A stretch of 64,000 nt of DNA from Actinoallomurus bryophytorum (GCF_006716425.1 NZ_VFOZ01000001.1:6758001-6822000), one strand, 5' to 3'. Shown: positions 23,893 to 33,161, counted from the first letter of the stretch. Notes: a model not told the origin generated them from the sequence alone. Made by a program: numbers and translations.

Positions 23893-25119
23893 ATGGTCAC
23901 AGCCTCGACGCTCCCAACCGGCTCGGTCGGCAGTGTCGAGACGCAGTACCTCGATCTGCCCGAACCCGTGCGGCTGGACTGCGGGCGGACCCTGCACCCG
24001 ATCCGCGTGGCGTACGAGACCTACGGCACCCTCTCGCCCGAGCGTGACAACGTCATCCTGGTGTGCCATGCGCTCAGCGGCGACGCCCACGCGGCCGGCA
24101 CCTCGAAGACGCCGTCAGGGGACAGCACGCGCGACGGGTTCGGCGCCGAGGACCGCGACGGCTCGGCCCGCAAGGGACTCGGCTGGTGGGACGGCATGAT
24201 CGGCCCCGGCAAGGCGTTCGACACCGACCGCTTCTTCGTCATCTCCACGAACCTGCTCGGCGGCTGTAGCGGGACGACGGGGCCGTCGTCGATCGACCCG
24301 GCGACGGGCGAGCCGTACGGGTCCGGCTTCCCCGTTATCACCGTCGCGGACATGGTGCGCACCGAGCGCGCGTTCCTCGACGTCCTCGGTATCGAGCGGC
24401 TCGCGGCGGTGGCCGGCGGCTCGCTCGGCGGGATGCAGGCGTTGCAGTGGGCCGTGCAGTTCCCTGACCAGGTCGATGCCATCGTGGCGATCGCCAGCAC
24501 GCACGCCCTGCACCCGCAGGGCGTGGCCTGGAACGCGATCGCGCGTGACGCGATCATGCGCGACCCCGCCTGGCAGGGCGGCCACTACTACGGCACGGGC
24601 CGTACGCCCCACGCCGGCATGGGCGTGGCGCGGATGGTCGGGCACGTCACGTACCTGTCCGCACCGGCGCTGAGCGAGAGGTTCGGCCGGCGGCTGCAGT
24701 TCGCCGACGACATCCGCTACACGATCACCGACCCGGAGTTCGAGGTCGAGAACTACCTGCGCCACCAGGCCGACTCGTTCGTCAAGCGCTTCGACGCCAA
24801 CACCTATCTCTTCACGTCGCGTGCGCTGACCTATTTCGATCTCGCGCGGCAGCACGGCGGCGGATCGCTCGCGCGGGCACTCGAACACGTCTCGGCGCGC
24901 ACGCTGCTGATCGCGTTCAGCTCCGACTGGCTGTACCCGCCGTCGGCGTCGAGGGAGATCGAGGAGGCGCTTCGCGTTCTCGGCAAGCCGGTAGAGTTTC
25001 AGCTGATAGAGGCGCCGTACGGCCACGACTGCTTCCTGCTCGAGGAGGCGCGCCAGACGCCCATCATCCGCCGGTTCCTGAGCGAACACGGCCTGGCCGA
25101 AGGCAGGGCCGGCGGGTGA
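23893..25119 (+). CDS. metX: Homoserine O-acetyltransferase (MetX family)
   Basis: 408 residues, normal for MetX. It transfers an acyl group from acyl-CoA to homoserine, the entry step to methionine by the direct sulfhydrylation route, in the cytosol. The alpha/beta-hydrolase fold shows the N-terminal LILVCHALSGDAHAAG-type oxyanion region (VCHALSGDAH at 58-67), the nucleophile S177 in AGGSLGGMQ, the acid D in AFSSDWLYPP and the histidine in PYGHDCFLLE. The initiator ATG 23893 fits the family start. The gene pairs with metY 52 bases downstream. Whether acetyl- or succinyl-CoA is used cannot be settled by eye. Confidence 0.95.
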   Translation: MVTASTLPTGSVGSVETQYLDLPEPVRLDCGRTLHPIRVAYETYGTLSPERDNVILVCHALSGDAHAAGTSKTPSGDSTRDGFGAEDRDGSARKGLGWWDGMIGPGKAFDTDRFFVISTNLLGGCSGTTGPSSIDPATGEPYGSGFPVITVADMVRTERAFLDVLGIERLAAVAGGSLGGMQALQWAVQFPDQVDAIVAIASTHALHPQGVAWNAIARDAIMRDPAWQGGHYYGTGRTPHAGMGVARMVGHVTYLSAPALSERFGRRLQFADDIRYTITDPEFEVENYLRHQADSFVKRFDANTYLFTSRALTYFDLARQHGGGSLARALEHVSARTLLIAFSSDWLYPPSASREIEEALRVLGKPVEFQLIEAPYGHDCFLLEEARQTPIIRRFLSEHGLAEGRAGG

Positions 25120-25171
25120 CGCCCGTACAGTGCCCACTGATCCGCTCCGCAAGCCACGCGAAAGGGCTTTG

Positions 25172-26509
25172 GTGACCGACGACCTTCCCCGCGCCGAGGA
25201 AGCCCGCGCGTTCGGATTCGAGACGCGGCAGCTGCATGCCGGACAACGGCCCGACCCGAACACGGGCGCACGCGCGGTACCGATCTTCCAGACGACCAGC
25301 TACGTGTTCGAGGACCCGGAATCCGCGGCGGCGTACTTCAACCTCCAGGAGTACGGGAACACCTACTCGCGCATCATGAACCCCACCGTCGCGGTGTTCG
25401 AGGAGCGCGTGGCGAACCTCGAGGGCGGCGTCGGCGCGGTGGCGTTCGCCAGCGGGATCGCCGCGCAGGCGGCCGCGCTCTTCACGCTGCTGGAGCCGGG
25501 CGACCACATCGTCTCGTCCTCGGCGCTCTACGGCGGCACGGTGAACCAGCTCAAGCACCTGCTGCGCAAGATGAACGTCGAGCTGACGTGGGTCGATCCC
25601 GATGATCCGGACGCGTGGCGGCAGGCGGTACGCGCGAACACCAAGGCCTTCTTCGGTGAGACGATCGGCAACCCCGCCGGCAACGTGCTGGACATCGAGA
25701 CCGTGGCCTCCATCGCGCACGAGCACGGGCTGCCACTGGTCGTGGACAACACGTTCGCGACGCCGTACCTGTGCCGCCCGATCGAGTGGGGCGCCGACAT
25801 CGTGGTTCACTCGGCGACGAAGTTCATCGGCGGCCACGGCACGAGCATCGGCGGTGTCGTCGTCGAGGCGGGCACGTTCAACTGGTCCAACGGGCGGTTC
25901 CCCGTGATCGCGGATCCGTCGCCCGCCTACCACGGCCTGCAGTTCCACGAGACGTTCGGGACCTACGGCTATCTGATGAAGCTGCGCGCCGAGACCCTGC
26001 GCGATCTCGGCGCGACGCTCGCGCCGCTCAACGCGTTCCTGTTCCTGCAGGGGCTCGAGACGCTGTCGCTGCGGATGGAACGCCACGTGGAGAACGCACG
26101 GGCGATCGCGGCGTTCCTCGAGTCGCACGAGCTGGCGTCGAATGTCACCTACCCCGGCCTGCCGACGAGCAAATACCGGCCGCTCGTGGAGAAGTATCTG
26201 CCGCGTGGTGTCGGCGCGGTGTTCTCCTTCGACTGCGCGGGTGGCCGCGACGGCGGGCAGGACCTCATCCGCGGCGTGACGCTCTGGTCCCACCTGGCGA
26301 ACGTCGGCGACGCGAAGAGCCTGATCATCCACCCCGCCAGCACGACGCACCGTCAGCTGAGCGACGACGAGCTCCGTGCGGCCGGCGTCGCGCCGGGGAC
26401 GGTGCGGCTGTCGGTCGGCACCGAGTCCGTCGAGGACCTGATCTGGGACCTCGAACAGAGTTTCGCGCTCGTCGCCGCGGCAGCGGGGGAAGGGACAGCG
26501 AGAGCATGA
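25172..26509 (+). CDS. metY: O-acetylhomoserine sulfhydrylase (MetY, PLP enzyme)
   Basis: 445 residues from GTG 25172, chosen for AAAGGG five bases upstream. It makes homocysteine from O-acetylhomoserine and sulfide using PLP. FGFETRQLHAGQRPDP and TTSYVFEDPESAA are the family N-terminus; YSRIMNPTVAVFEERVA, the PLP-ring stacking tyrosine region, is followed by SSALYGGTVNQL. The PLP lysine is K217 in HSATKFIGGHG and the C-terminus has HPASTTHRQL and RLSVGTESVEDL. It is the second gene of a met operon; its stop overlaps the next start by four bases. Confidence 0.96.
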   Translation: MTDDLPRAEEARAFGFETRQLHAGQRPDPNTGARAVPIFQTTSYVFEDPESAAAYFNLQEYGNTYSRIMNPTVAVFEERVANLEGGVGAVAFASGIAAQAAALFTLLEPGDHIVSSSALYGGTVNQLKHLLRKMNVELTWVDPDDPDAWRQAVRANTKAFFGETIGNPAGNVLDIETVASIAHEHGLPLVVDNTFATPYLCRPIEWGADIVVHSATKFIGGHGTSIGGVVVEAGTFNWSNGRFPVIADPSPAYHGLQFHETFGTYGYLMKLRAETLRDLGATLAPLNAFLFLQGLETLSLRMERHVENARAIAAFLESHELASNVTYPGLPTSKYRPLVEKYLPRGVGAVFSFDCAGGRDGGQDLIRGVTLWSHLANVGDAKSLIIHPASTTHRQLSDDELRAAGVAPGTVRLSVGTESVEDLIWDLEQSFALVAAAAGEGTARA

Positions 26510-26988
26510 CCGACCTCAGCCACTACCAGGACCCGTCGACGATCCAACGCGTGCTCCACACCGCGAAGACGATCGCGGTCGTGGGCCTGTCGAACAACGA
26601 GCTGCGAGCCAGCTACTTCGTCGGCTACTACCTCAAGCGCCACGGCTACCGCGTGATCCCGGTGAATCCCCGCGAGGCGCAAATCCTCGGCGAGACGTGC
26701 TACCCGAGCCTGCTGGACGTGCCCGTGCCCGTGGACGTCGTGAACGTCTTCCGCGCGCCGGACGCGCTGCCGGGGATCGCGCGGGACACCGTGGCGATCG
26801 ACGCCGGTGCCCTGTGGTGCCAGTTCGGCGTGATCAACGAGGAGGGCGCGCGGATCGCGGAGGACGGCGGCGCGACGGTGGTCATGGACCGCTGCCTAAA
26901 GATCGAGCACGCGCGCTACGTGGGCCGGATGCACTGGCTCGGCTTCAACACCCAGCGCATCACCTCCGTCCGCGCGGGACTCCAGTAG
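26506..26988 (+). CDS. CoA-binding domain protein (YccU-like)
   Basis: 160 residues forming one Rossmann CoA-binding domain: TIAVVGLSNNELRASYFVGYYL (nucleotide loop; key residues VVGLS) and GYRVIPVNPREAQILGE, then VNVFRAPDALPGIA and ALWCQFGVINEEG with MDRCLKIEH near the end. Small stand-alone proteins of this type bind CoA or acyl-CoA and may be CoA-thiolation or regulatory proteins; none has a firm reaction. They are very often found next to O-acetylhomoserine sulfhydrylase genes in actinobacteria, as here with a 4-base ATGA overlap, suggesting a role in sulfur assimilation. Confidence 0.9.
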   Translation: MTDLSHYQDPSTIQRVLHTAKTIAVVGLSNNELRASYFVGYYLKRHGYRVIPVNPREAQILGETCYPSLLDVPVPVDVVNVFRAPDALPGIARDTVAIDAGALWCQFGVINEEGARIAEDGGATVVMDRCLKIEHARYVGRMHWLGFNTQRITSVRAGLQ

Positions 26989-27007
26989 CCGAGGCGGAAG
27001 GCGCGGG

Positions 27008-27390
27008 GTGAAGACGGCGACATTCGCCTGGAGGGGCCTGGACGACCCGCACCGTTTCGACATCGCCCGCGCCGAGTTCGACGGCGACTCGTGCGAGGCC
27101 GGGGGAGTGAGTGTCACCCTGGACTACGAGCTCACCTGGCGTCTCGAAGCAGGCGACGGATGGCGGACGAGGAGCCTGCTGGTGGAGCGGCGCTGGTGAA
27201 GGTGCCGTCGCTGGAGGTCGTCCCGATCACGCAGCAGTACATGGTCACGAATGTGGGACGAGAAGGGACGACGGCCCTCTACCGTGGCTCGACGGACAAG
27301 GTCCATGAGCTGACGACGGACCCCGACCATGTCGTCCTCGACTATCCGTTCCTGGCCGAGCGCGTCAGAGCTCGACCACGGACCGGGTGA
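27008..27390 (+). pseudogene. Putative glycolipid-binding protein (PF06475-like) gene with internal deletion
   Basis: The plus strand carries the two ends of one family in different frames. Bases 27008-27199 encode the N-terminal strands (FAWRGLDDPHRFDIARAEFD, then LDYELTWRLEAGDGWRTRSL). Bases from about 27196 on, in the frame ending at 27390, encode the C-terminal part: VKVPSLEVVPITQQYM, TALYRGSTDKVHEL and HVVLDYPFLAERV. Relatives of about 190 residues have between these a segment with a conserved 'P.L.GC.DVDL..TP.TNTLPIRR', which is absent. The junction is close to 27198, where the first frame hits TGA. The 3' end overlaps the convergent SIS gene. Confidence 0.7.
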
Positions 27391-28270
27391 GGTGCACCGG
27401 GATGTCGGCGTCGCGTCCTGCCGAGGCCGCCCAGGCGATCGCGTGGCGTTGCAGGAGCACGAGTTCGGCTTGGGGTTCCGTACCCCCTCGGTGGATGCGG
27501 GCCCCGGTCGCCTCGATGGCGGCGATCTCCACGTCCGACAGTGGCGTCATCGCCCACACGAGGGTGCCCGGCCGGGCGGCGCTGATCGGTCCGTGGCGGT
27601 ACTCGCCGGTCGCGTACGCCTCCGCCCACATGCCCGCGGACTCGCGGCATTTCAACGCCGCCTCCTGGGCGAGCGCGGCGGCCCATCCCGAAGCGAGGAT
27701 GACCAGTTGCCGGGGCGCGGCCTCCGAGACCTCGGCGCTCGTCGCCCGCTCTCCGCTGCCGACCAGGTCGGCCTGGGCCTGCGCGTCGTCGCCGAGCTGG
27801 GCGCGCAGCAGGGTCAGCACCGTCGTCGGGAACCGTGTCTGCACGATGCTGCGCTCGTCGGCGTACGAGAGGTCGATGACGTCCGTGGCCAGGGAGGCGA
27901 TCGGCGTGTCGAGCGCGCCGAGTATCGCGGTGGTCCGCGCGTACTCGCGCAGTCGCAGCAGTGCCTGGTGGACCTCGGTCGTGGTGCCCGATCGGCTGAT
28001 CGCCACCACGCGGTCGTAGTCGCGGATCACCGGAGGCAGCTCCGACGCGATGACCGCATCGGTCTGTCCGTGCCCGCGCTGTTCGCGTAGCCAGGCATAC
28101 CCGGCCGCGACGTAGTAGGACGTGCCACAGCCCAGCGCGAGAACCCGCTCGCCCGGTTCGGGCAGCCCGCTCAGCCCAGAACGCGCCTGTTCCTGTGCGC
28201 GGATCCAGCAGTCGGGCTGGCTTGCGATTTCGTCGGAGGTGACCTGGCCAAGAGGTCGCGCGGAGGACAC
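27365..28270 (-). CDS. SIS-domain sugar-phosphate isomerase (GlmS/AgaS-like)
   Basis: 301 residues with two SIS domains. LALGCGTSYYVAAGYAWL (about 44-61) and VVAISRSGTTTEVHQALL (about 88-105) are the sugar-phosphate loops of the first; ILASGWAAALAQEAALKCRE and EYRHGPISAARPGT belong to the second. It lacks the glutaminase domain of GlmS, so it resembles AgaS or glucosamine-6-phosphate deaminase-like isomerases. It is the last gene of the ABC importer/GH4 operon and may convert an amino-sugar or keto-sugar phosphate released by the glycosidase. The GTG start at 28270 is accepted since MSSARPLGQVTSDEI fits the family's start. Confidence 0.88.
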   Translation of the reverse strand: MSSARPLGQVTSDEIASQPDCWIRAQEQARSGLSGLPEPGERVLALGCGTSYYVAAGYAWLREQRGHGQTDAVIASELPPVIRDYDRVVAISRSGTTTEVHQALLRLREYARTTAILGALDTPIASLATDVIDLSYADERSIVQTRFPTTVLTLLRAQLGDDAQAQADLVGSGERATSAEVSEAAPRQLVILASGWAAALAQEAALKCRESAGMWAEAYATGEYRHGPISAARPGTLVWAMTPLSDVEIAAIEATGARIHRGGTEPQAELVLLQRHAIAWAASAGRDADIPVHLTRSVVEL

Positions 28271-28314
28271 GGCGGAGTTCCCCTTCTCTGGGACGGAGCG
28301 GTGGCTGTCGATGG

Positions 28315-29646
28315 TCAGGACTTGAATCCGTCCAGGTAGGGGGCGTGGGCGAGCACCGCGTCGTCGAGAATCGCCCTCGCGGTGCCGGCGTCGCCGACGA
28401 GTGGGTCGAGGGTCAGGGCCTGGAGGGCCGTGTCGCGCTCACCGGTCACCGCGGCCCGTACGGTCAGCTCCTGCTGGCCGGCGCGCGCGCTGAGGACCGC
28501 GGCGATTGCCGGCGGCAGCGGGCCGATGCCCAGGCCGGTGATCCGGCCGGCGCCGACGACCGCCGGCACCTCCACCACGGCGGTCGCGGGCAGGTTGGGG
28601 ATCTTGCCGTCGTTGGGCAGGTTCACGGACGGCTCGACGGTGTCCCGGTCGCCCATCAGCGCCGCGGCGATGCTCACCACGCGTTCGGCCTCCTGGTCGG
28701 CCGAGACCCGGAGCGGAGCGGTGCCCCCGGCCTGCGCCCGCAGGTCGTCCCACAGCCGGCTCTTCTCGCCGATGTATTCGAATGTCATGTCCTGACCGCC
28801 CTGCAGGCCCCACGGCAGCGCATCGGAGCCGGGGGACAGGTACCCCGGGAAGAACTCCGCGACATGACGGTCACCGGGCGCCGGGTAGCGGCCGAAGGTG
28901 CGCATCAGATCGGCCGACACGGCCGCGTGCACCCCCTCGACGCGCGAGGAGGGCGCGTCCCGGCCACCGGCCCGCGCTTCCACCAGCTCGCGCAGCCGGG
29001 GGTACAGATCGGTGTCACCACTTCGGATGTCGAGCAGCCAGGACAGATGGTTGAGGCCGGCGAACACGGCATGCACGTCATCGGGATCGAGGCCCAGCGC
29101 CTTCGACAGCGCCGATTTCGTGTGCATGGTCCCGTGACACAGGCCGATCGCCCGGACGCCGGTCTGCTGGGTGATCGCACGGACGTTGGCGGTCAGCGGG
29201 TTGCTGTAGTTGATCAGCCATGCGGCGGGCGCGAGATCGGCGACGTCGCGGGCGATCGCCACCAGCTCGGGAACATGCCGCAGCGCGCGCAGCACACCGC
29301 CGGGGCCGACGCTGTCGCCCACCGTCTGGCGGATGCCGTACCGCGCCGGGATCTCCAGGTCCGCCCGCCATCCCCCGGCGGCTCCGACCGCGATGGTCGT
29401 GACGACGAACCTCGCGCCGGGCAACGCCGCGCGCCGGTCCGTGTGCGCCTCGATCCGTACGCCGGAGCCTTGCCGCGCGGCGAGCCGGCGGCCGACGACG
29501 GCCATGGTCTCGGCGGCCTCGCCGTTGGTGTCCACGAGGTGCACCGTGTGGTCGTCGAACGCCGGCGATGACGTGATGTCACGCAGCAGCCCGGGGGTGA
29601 ACACCGTGCTGCCGGCACCGATGAGCACGAATCCCTTGTCAGCCAT
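28315..29646 (-). CDS. Glycoside hydrolase family 4 enzyme (NAD-dependent glycosidase)
   Basis: 443 residues. GH4 enzymes cleave by an oxidation-elimination mechanism with NAD+ and a divalent metal. The N-terminal Rossmann loop is VLIGAGSTVFTPGLL (7-21). INYSNPLTANVRAI, the metal-binding cysteine in GLCHGTMH and the histidine in AGLNHLSWLLD are the catalytic segment; EIPARYGIRQTVGDSVGPGG is another hallmark. The CHG triplet, by my recollection, marks the alpha-glucuronidase-like subgroup rather than the CHS alpha-galactosidases. It is cytosolic and follows a non-PTS sugar importer, so the substrate is an unphosphorylated oligosaccharide. A second, different GH4 lies at 34005. Confidence 0.93.
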   Translation of the reverse strand: MADKGFVLIGAGSTVFTPGLLRDITSSPAFDDHTVHLVDTNGEAAETMAVVGRRLAARQGSGVRIEAHTDRRAALPGARFVVTTIAVGAAGGWRADLEIPARYGIRQTVGDSVGPGGVLRALRHVPELVAIARDVADLAPAAWLINYSNPLTANVRAITQQTGVRAIGLCHGTMHTKSALSKALGLDPDDVHAVFAGLNHLSWLLDIRSGDTDLYPRLRELVEARAGGRDAPSSRVEGVHAAVSADLMRTFGRYPAPGDRHVAEFFPGYLSPGSDALPWGLQGGQDMTFEYIGEKSRLWDDLRAQAGGTAPLRVSADQEAERVVSIAAALMGDRDTVEPSVNLPNDGKIPNLPATAVVEVPAVVGAGRITGLGIGPLPPAIAAVLSARAGQQELTVRAAVTGERDTALQALTLDPLVGDAGTARAILDDAVLAHAPYLDGFKS

Positions 29647-29682
29647 GCCGTCCTCCCCGGCGACGGGACGGCCGTACGGGAC

Positions 29683-30528
29683 TCACTTCACACTCCCGGT
29701 CAGCAGCCCGCTCACGATGTACCGGTTGAGCGTCAGCCCGATGACCGCCGGGACTGCGATGGCGATCACCCCGGCCGCACTGAGCAGTGTGGTCGGAACG
29801 ACGTGCTGTCCCTGCAGCGCCTGGACGACCACGGTGAGGGGCTGGGTCGACAGGTCGGTCGACAGGACCAGCGGGAAGAGGAACTGCGTCCACGAGAAGA
29901 GGAACGTGATGATCGCCGTTGACACGATGCCCGGCAGGGCCAGGGGCAGGAGTACGTACCAGAGGACCTGCATGCGGCTCGCGCCGTCGACCTGGCCGGC
30001 CTCCTCGATGGCGGCCGGCAGGCTGGTGAGGTAGTTGTACATGATCCAGGTCGCCAGGGGCAGGAAGCCGGACACGTACACCAGCACGATGCCGGTGTAG
30101 GTGTTGACGAGGCCGAAGTCGCCGAGGATCCGGTACAGCGGGATCAGTGTCGTGTAAGCCGGGAAGGCCATCGTGGCCAGCACCGTGTAGAACAGCACGT
30201 TGCGGCCGCGGAACGTCATCCGCGCGAACGCGTAGGCCGCGAGCGTGGACAGCAGCACCGTGATGATGGTCGCGGCGGAACACTCGATCAGAATGTTGAT
30301 CGTCGACCGGCGGATCTGGTCCGGAAGCTCGCCGGAGTCGCCGAGCAGGCTGACGTAGTGCGCCAGCGTCGGTGTCGGTGGCACATAGTGCGCGGGCTTG
30401 CTGCCGGCCTGCGCCTCCGTCTGCAGGCTGGTGTTGATCGTCCAGTAGATCGGTACCAGCGACCACAGGACGATGAACGCCACCCCGAACCAGCGCGCGC
30501 GTATCCGGCGGCGGGTGCGAACAGCCAT
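29683..30528 (-). CDS. Carbohydrate ABC transporter permease, MalG-like (CUT1)
   Basis: 281 residues with six predicted helices, first at about 13-32. The EAA loop that docks onto the ATPase is IEEAGQVDGASRMQVLWYVLLP (key residues E-A-G-x-x-D-G-A), about 60 residues from the C-terminus, and the tail YIVSGLLTGSVK is typical of MalG proteins. With the upstream permease it forms the channel of a sugar importer. Its start shares one base with the stop of that gene (TGATG). No ATPase gene is present in the operon; in actinomycetes such importers usually use a shared MsiK ATPase encoded elsewhere. Confidence 0.94.
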   Translation of the reverse strand: MAVRTRRRIRARWFGVAFIVLWSLVPIYWTINTSLQTEAQAGSKPAHYVPPTPTLAHYVSLLGDSGELPDQIRRSTINILIECSAATIITVLLSTLAAYAFARMTFRGRNVLFYTVLATMAFPAYTTLIPLYRILGDFGLVNTYTGIVLVYVSGFLPLATWIMYNYLTSLPAAIEEAGQVDGASRMQVLWYVLLPLALPGIVSTAIITFLFSWTQFLFPLVLSTDLSTQPLTVVVQALQGQHVVPTTLLSAAGVIAIAVPAVIGLTLNRYIVSGLLTGSVK

Positions 30529-31463
30529 CAGTACTCCACCGTCCGGTACACGAGTTTGACGACGCAGAAGGACATGGCCAGGGTGGCCAGGGTGATCAGC
30601 AGCGACAGGGCGTACCCCTCGCCGAAGTCCAGGTTCTGGAAGCTGATGAAGTAGGTCTGCACCATCACCGACGAGCCGGTCGACGCCGCGCCGTTGAGCA
30701 CATACGGCTGGTCGAAGACGTTCAAGGTCGCGATCACCGCCTGCACCATGGCCACCGCGACACCGGGGCGGGCGAGCGGCAGTGTGATCCGCCGGAACGC
30801 CGCCCATGGCGAGCACCCGTCCAGGCGCGCCGCCTCGTACAGGTCACCGGGGATGTTCTGCAGCGAGGCCAGCACCAGCAGCGCCGACAACGGTGTGATC
30901 TGCCAGACCTGCACCAGCTCGATCAGCGCGATCGTCCGCCAGCGGTGCTGGCCGAGAAAGACGTGATAGTGGTCGACCATGTGCAGCGACGTGAGCACAC
31001 TGTTGAGCAGCCCGGTGTTCGCGTTCCAGATGCCGCTCCACACGATTCCCTCGACGACCCCGGGCAGGGCCCAGGGCAGGATCAGGATCGCGATGAGCGC
31101 CGAGCGGCCGGCGAACTTGTGCTGCAGGGTGATCGCCATCGCGATGCCGAGAACCGTCGAGAGCCCGACACCGATCAGCACATAGATCAGCGTGTTCTCC
31201 GCGCTGGTCAGCACCACGTGGTCGCCGAACAGCCGCCGGAAGTTGCCCAGTCCGATGAAACGCGTCGGCGGGTCGAGAGCGTCGACCCGGAAGAACGACT
31301 CGATGATCGTGAAGGCGGCCGGAACCAGCGCCAGGGCGATGATGAACAGCGCCAGGGGCGATACGAGGAGATAGGGCAGCGGATCGAACCGGCGGCGACG
31401 CTTACCCGCCGGCCCGTCCGCTGATGCCGTCACCGGCGGCGCGTCGAGTTGCCCCTCGCTCAT
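30528..31463 (-). CDS. Carbohydrate ABC transporter permease, MalF-like (CUT1)
   Basis: 311 residues from ATG 31463 with six helices beginning at about 32-52 (PLALFIIALALVPAAFTI). The EAA motif is LYEAARLDGCSPWAAFRRITLP. WALPGVVEGIVWSGIWN and NTLIYVLIGVGLSTVLG are typical of the family. It pairs with the downstream MalG-like permease and the upstream solute-binding lipoprotein. The reading frame continues upstream to 31556 but that part overlaps the coding end of the binding protein gene and carries no family features. Confidence 0.94.
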   Translation of the reverse strand: MSEGQLDAPPVTASADGPAGKRRRRFDPLPYLLVSPLALFIIALALVPAAFTIIESFFRVDALDPPTRFIGLGNFRRLFGDHVVLTSAENTLIYVLIGVGLSTVLGIAMAITLQHKFAGRSALIAILILPWALPGVVEGIVWSGIWNANTGLLNSVLTSLHMVDHYHVFLGQHRWRTIALIELVQVWQITPLSALLVLASLQNIPGDLYEAARLDGCSPWAAFRRITLPLARPGVAVAMVQAVIATLNVFDQPYVLNGAASTGSSVMVQTYFISFQNLDFGEGYALSLLITLATLAMSFCVVKLVYRTVEY

Positions 31464-31494
31464 CGGCGCGACCCCGTGGCCGTCCTGTGCCCGC

Positions 31495-32820
31495 TCACCC
31501 GCCGCTCGCCAGGCGGTTCGCGGTGGCGGCGATCGCCTTGATCGCCGCGTCGACACTCAGCGAGCCGGTCGCGGCCGAATGCAGGTTCGTGTAGACGGAG
31601 TTGGAGAACTGCGGGTACCACGACGGTGCTCCCGCCGGGAACACCGGCCGGGCGCTGGACTTGAGCATCGCGCTGAGCGCGGAGCCCTTGACGAGCTTTC
31701 CCTTGGTGGCGAGCTGGTCGACCGCGGTCAGCCGGGACGGGAAGTTGTAGCTCTTCAGCGCCTTGTCCGGTCCGTTGAGGCCGGCGAAGTCGGCCTGGTT
31801 GGCCGCCGAGGTGAACCACTGGATGAACTTCGCCGCCGCGGCCGGGTACTTCGCCGTACGCGGGATGCCGATGCCGTCCGGGTTGCTCATGTTCGGGCCC
31901 GGTCCGGTCACCCCGGGGGTGGCGAGATAGTCCACCTGGTGGACCACCTTCGAGGCGGCCGGTACGTCGTAGAGGCTGCCGATGTTGCCGGAGTAGTCGC
32001 CGAAGGTGCTGGCGACCTGTCCCTGCGCCATCAGCGTCTGCTGGCCCTGACTGTCACTGACGTTGATGTTGCCCGGCGGGACGAGACCCTGCTTGAGCGC
32101 GTCGACCATCCACTGCGCCGCCTTGTACCCGGGCGAGCCGGGAGTCGCGAACTGGGGTTTGCCCTGTCCGTCGAGGATCGTGCCGCCGAACGCCGCCGTC
32201 GTCTGGTACCAGTACGTCGACAGCCCTTCCGCGGCGGCGAACGGGATGTTCAGTGGATACTGGACTCCGCCCTTCGCCTTGATCTGCTTGAGGTCCTGTG
32301 TGTACTGGTCGATCGTGGTCGGCATCTTGGTCACGCCGGCCTTGGTGAACATCTTCGTGTTCACGGTGGTCACCAGGAAGGACGCGTCGAACGGGATCCC
32401 GACGACGTGCCCGCCGATGGTGAACGACGCGAGCTGGGGCATGTCGGCGGTGAGCGACTTCGTGTCGACGTAGGTTTCCATCGGATAGAACCAGTTGAGC
32501 TTGCCGAGCTGGCCGACCCGTGACCAGTCGACGTCGGTGGCGTCCGCGAAGTAGGTCTTGGCGGTGGCGCCCGCCGCGATCTTCGTCTGCAGACTGTCCC
32601 AGTCGATGTTCGTCCAGTTGACCGTGATGCCGGTGGCCTTGGTGAACGCGTCGAGTGAGGCCTTGGGCGGAGCCGGGATCGCAAGGGCGACGTTGATCTT
32701 GACGCCTTTGGTCGCCGACGAGCCCGAGGTGCCGCCGCCAGAGCACGCGGTACCCAGCAGGGCCAGACAGGACAGCGCACCGACCACCGCAGAGGCCCTG
32801 GACTGTCGTACGGAAGGCAT
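31495..32820 (-). CDS. Extracellular solute-binding lipoprotein of a sugar ABC importer (family 1)
   Basis: 441 residues from ATG 32820. The lipoprotein signal peptide is about 14-33 with lipobox LGTACSGG; the cysteine would be lipidated and anchor the protein outside the membrane. The mature part is a family 1 (MalE/UgpB-like) binding protein: KASLDAFTKATGITVNWTN-type N-terminal lobe, DATDVDWSRV, GIPFDASFLVTTVNTKMF, and the C-terminal AAAKFIQWF. The sugar is unknown; the GH4 and SIS genes suggest a uronic-acid, galactoside or amino-sugar oligomer. GAGAGAGG is upstream of the start. Confidence 0.93.
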   Translation of the reverse strand: MPSVRQSRASAVVGALSCLALLGTACSGGGTSGSSATKGVKINVALAIPAPPKASLDAFTKATGITVNWTNIDWDSLQTKIAAGATAKTYFADATDVDWSRVGQLGKLNWFYPMETYVDTKSLTADMPQLASFTIGGHVVGIPFDASFLVTTVNTKMFTKAGVTKMPTTIDQYTQDLKQIKAKGGVQYPLNIPFAAAEGLSTYWYQTTAAFGGTILDGQGKPQFATPGSPGYKAAQWMVDALKQGLVPPGNINVSDSQGQQTLMAQGQVASTFGDYSGNIGSLYDVPAASKVVHQVDYLATPGVTGPGPNMSNPDGIGIPRTAKYPAAAAKFIQWFTSAANQADFAGLNGPDKALKSYNFPSRLTAVDQLATKGKLVKGSALSAMLKSSARPVFPAGAPSWYPQFSNSVYTNLHSAATGSLSVDAAIKAIAATANRLASGG

Positions 32821-33100
32821 GGGCGACGCCTCTCTCTCGGAAGACGACCCGCCGCTGCGGGCGTGTAGAGCCGTGCTGAACCGCCGTCCGATACGGGCGA
32901 GCGGGCCGAGACCCAGCCGATGGCGGATGGACGGTCCGTTCACCGGCTGCGAGCACTATGCGCAGGATCCGAACGTAGATCTGCGCGTTTACCGATCGTT
33001 ATGCGTGATGTGGCAGAGACTGTCGCAGGTGTTCTGCCAGGCGTCAACCACTCTGTTCGCGAAATTTGCCGTGAACGCGGGGGTTGATAGCGCGTGTGCA

Positions 33101-33151
33101 GTTTGCGCGCAGATTGAACACCCAATGCGCAATATGATCGTTTGTGCGCTA
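33101..33151. promoter_or_regulatory. Cluster of TGCGC-containing operator-like motifs upstream of the DeoR gene
   Basis: In the 341-base divergent region (32821-33161), the stretch near the regulator holds GTTTGCGCGCAGATTG (33101), CCAATGCGCA (33122-33131) and GTTTGTGCGCTAAC (33138). CCAATGCGCA is repeated exactly at 33932 in front of the second GH4 gene. The rest of the intergenic region is moderately AT-rich with no other clear element. Confidence 0.55.
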
Positions 33152-33161
33152 ACCTCGCGCC

